From Gracilariopsis chorda (Eukaryota; Rhodophyta; Florideophyceae; Gracilariales; Gracilariaceae): 64,000 nt of DNA. A program made the translations under genes and the position numbers. Shown in pieces: positions 63,384 through 64,000 of this stretch. The notes under the pieces were generated by a model. It was not told where the DNA came from and did no database searches. It saw nothing but the letters and a program-made list of their open reading frames with translations. Every line of letters starts with the position of its first letter. Position 1 is the stretch's first letter. Where the stretch lies: the NCBI GenBank assembly GCA_003194525.1, contig NBIV01000008.1, positions 372,001 to 436,000 of the forward strand. Reading direction: 5' to 3'.

Positions 63384-64000
63384 CTACCAACTGCGTATGG
63401 GACAAAAATCCACAAACTTGGGTGTCGACCATATGTTGGTCGGCACGGAGAGCAATGGTTCCACACAGTCTGAAAAGCCTCTCGTAGCACAAGGGCTTTC
63501 CACATCACTCCCCCTTGCCGCATAGCACGTGACAGCCAAGTCCGGCCAAGACGCCCACCCAACAAACGGCTCACATTCCAGTTGTGTGGATTCACTAACC
63601 GTCAAGCAAGAGGCCGCGTTGACCAAGAAGGCGCCAAATCCCCTCACGCCATGACCGCGCTCTTCCAACGCGTTTCCACGCCGATCGCAAGGAGGAGGAG
63701 GAGGCGGTGGCGGGCGGGCGGGCGACGGCAGCTCAACGAGCGGTGGTTCCGGTAACCGCTCCAGCGGCGGCAGCACCAAGTCGTCCAGCTCCTCGCTCTG
63801 TCCGATGAGCTGCAGCTTGGCGTACCGGAAGATGCCATCATCTGTGAAACGCCGTTGCAGCTCGGATACATACAACTGTTCACACACTTGCGGAAAGTCG
63901 TGTTGCAACTGCGCGCGCGCCAAGGCGGCCACCACGCGACGTCCCTCACACAGCGCGGTCGACGTGGGCACGGTGGATTGCGGTTGAGTTGGGCGCGCAC
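63384..64000 (-). CDS. Partial proline-rich protein running off the right edge
   Basis: The minus-strand frame is open from the window edge to a stop at 63,384, at least 205 codons with no start inside the window. The first ordered part reads RRVVAALARAQLQHDFPQVC, then VSELQRRFTDDGIFRYAKLQ, a helical domain with regular hydrophobic spacing. An acidic Leu/Pro stretch (ELDDLVLPPLERLPEPPLVE) leads to a run of eight prolines. The final part (RGFGAFLVNAASCLTVSEST and onward) is different in texture and may be read-through into an intron or spacer; a GT-rich donor-like site near 63,590-63,600 (GTTAGTGAA) would allow that. The GC content is higher than in most of the window. I do not recognise the family. 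Confidence 0.5.
   Translation of the reverse strand, partial: ARPTQPQSTVPTSTALCEGRRVVAALARAQLQHDFPQVCEQLYVSELQRRFTDDGIFRYAKLQLIGQSEELDDLVLPPLERLPEPPLVELPSPARPPPPPPPPCDRRGNALEERGHGVRGFGAFLVNAASCLTVSESTQLECEPFVGWASWPDLAVTCYAARGSDVESPCATRGFSDCVEPLLSVPTNIWSTPKFVDFCPIRSW

Noticed and set aside
63023-63595. Overlapping long frames of 136-190 codons on both strands near 63 kb
   Set aside because: Both translations are low complexity and driven by base composition around a C/A run. No motif is present.

Overview
This 64 kb window looks like nuclear DNA from a eukaryote with few introns and many old transposons. The intact host-type genes (WD40, MYND zinc finger, C2H2 zinc fingers) are single-exon with TATA-like promoters. 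The retroelements are chromodomain Ty3/gypsy types, alongside a PIF1/Helitron-type helicase and a piggyBac-type transposase. A red alga of the Chondrus or Gracilaria kind would fit, but that is an inference from gene style, not from a marker gene. I saw no bacterial operons, CRISPR array, rRNA or convincing tRNA.

Positions 1-32,000 are a transposon graveyard. A minus-strand gag remnant (1-2,032) lies head to head with a plus-strand integrase and chromodomain remnant (2,660-4,877). A second decayed gag-pol element lies on the minus strand at about 8,095-12,720. The best-preserved structure is a complete but inactive LTR retrotransposon on the minus strand at 14,606-22,206. It has two 674-bp LTRs, a primer-binding site, a polypurine tract, gag, protease, reverse transcriptase/RNase H, integrase and a chromodomain. 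It also carries two unexplained open frames, a proline-rich zinc-finger ORF between the 5' LTR and gag and a 149-aa ORF after the chromodomain. Two further LTR copies stand alone (6,071-6,745 and 22,851-23,498). A PIF1-like helicase pseudogene (23,840-25,945) and a split piggyBac-like transposase (29,816-31,950) follow.

Positions 32,000-38,200 hold another Ty3/gypsy element on the plus strand. Its 704-codon gag is intact, and pol lies in the -1 frame behind a G AAA AAC slippery site placed directly before the gag stop. Pol carries two nonsense codons and one frameshift, and it is cut off inside the integrase zinc domain by an inverted piece of another gag gene.

Positions 38,500-64,000 are host-like. 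A WD40 protein with a glycine-rich hydrophobic C-terminal segment (38,562-41,111) and a MYND zinc-finger protein (41,617-42,537) precede a large inverted repeat. Its arms, about 4.78 kb each (44,600-49,381 and 55,445-60,226), are nearly identical with no net length change, and each arm holds a convergent pair of C2H2 zinc-finger genes that I call ZF-A and ZF-B. The 6-kb spacer contains more ZF pieces, including a mosaic gene whose finger half matches ZF-A almost exactly while its N-terminal half is an older, out-of-frame relative. Homology outside the arms is much more diverged, so homogenisation by gene conversion is likely. A proline-rich partial gene runs off the right edge.
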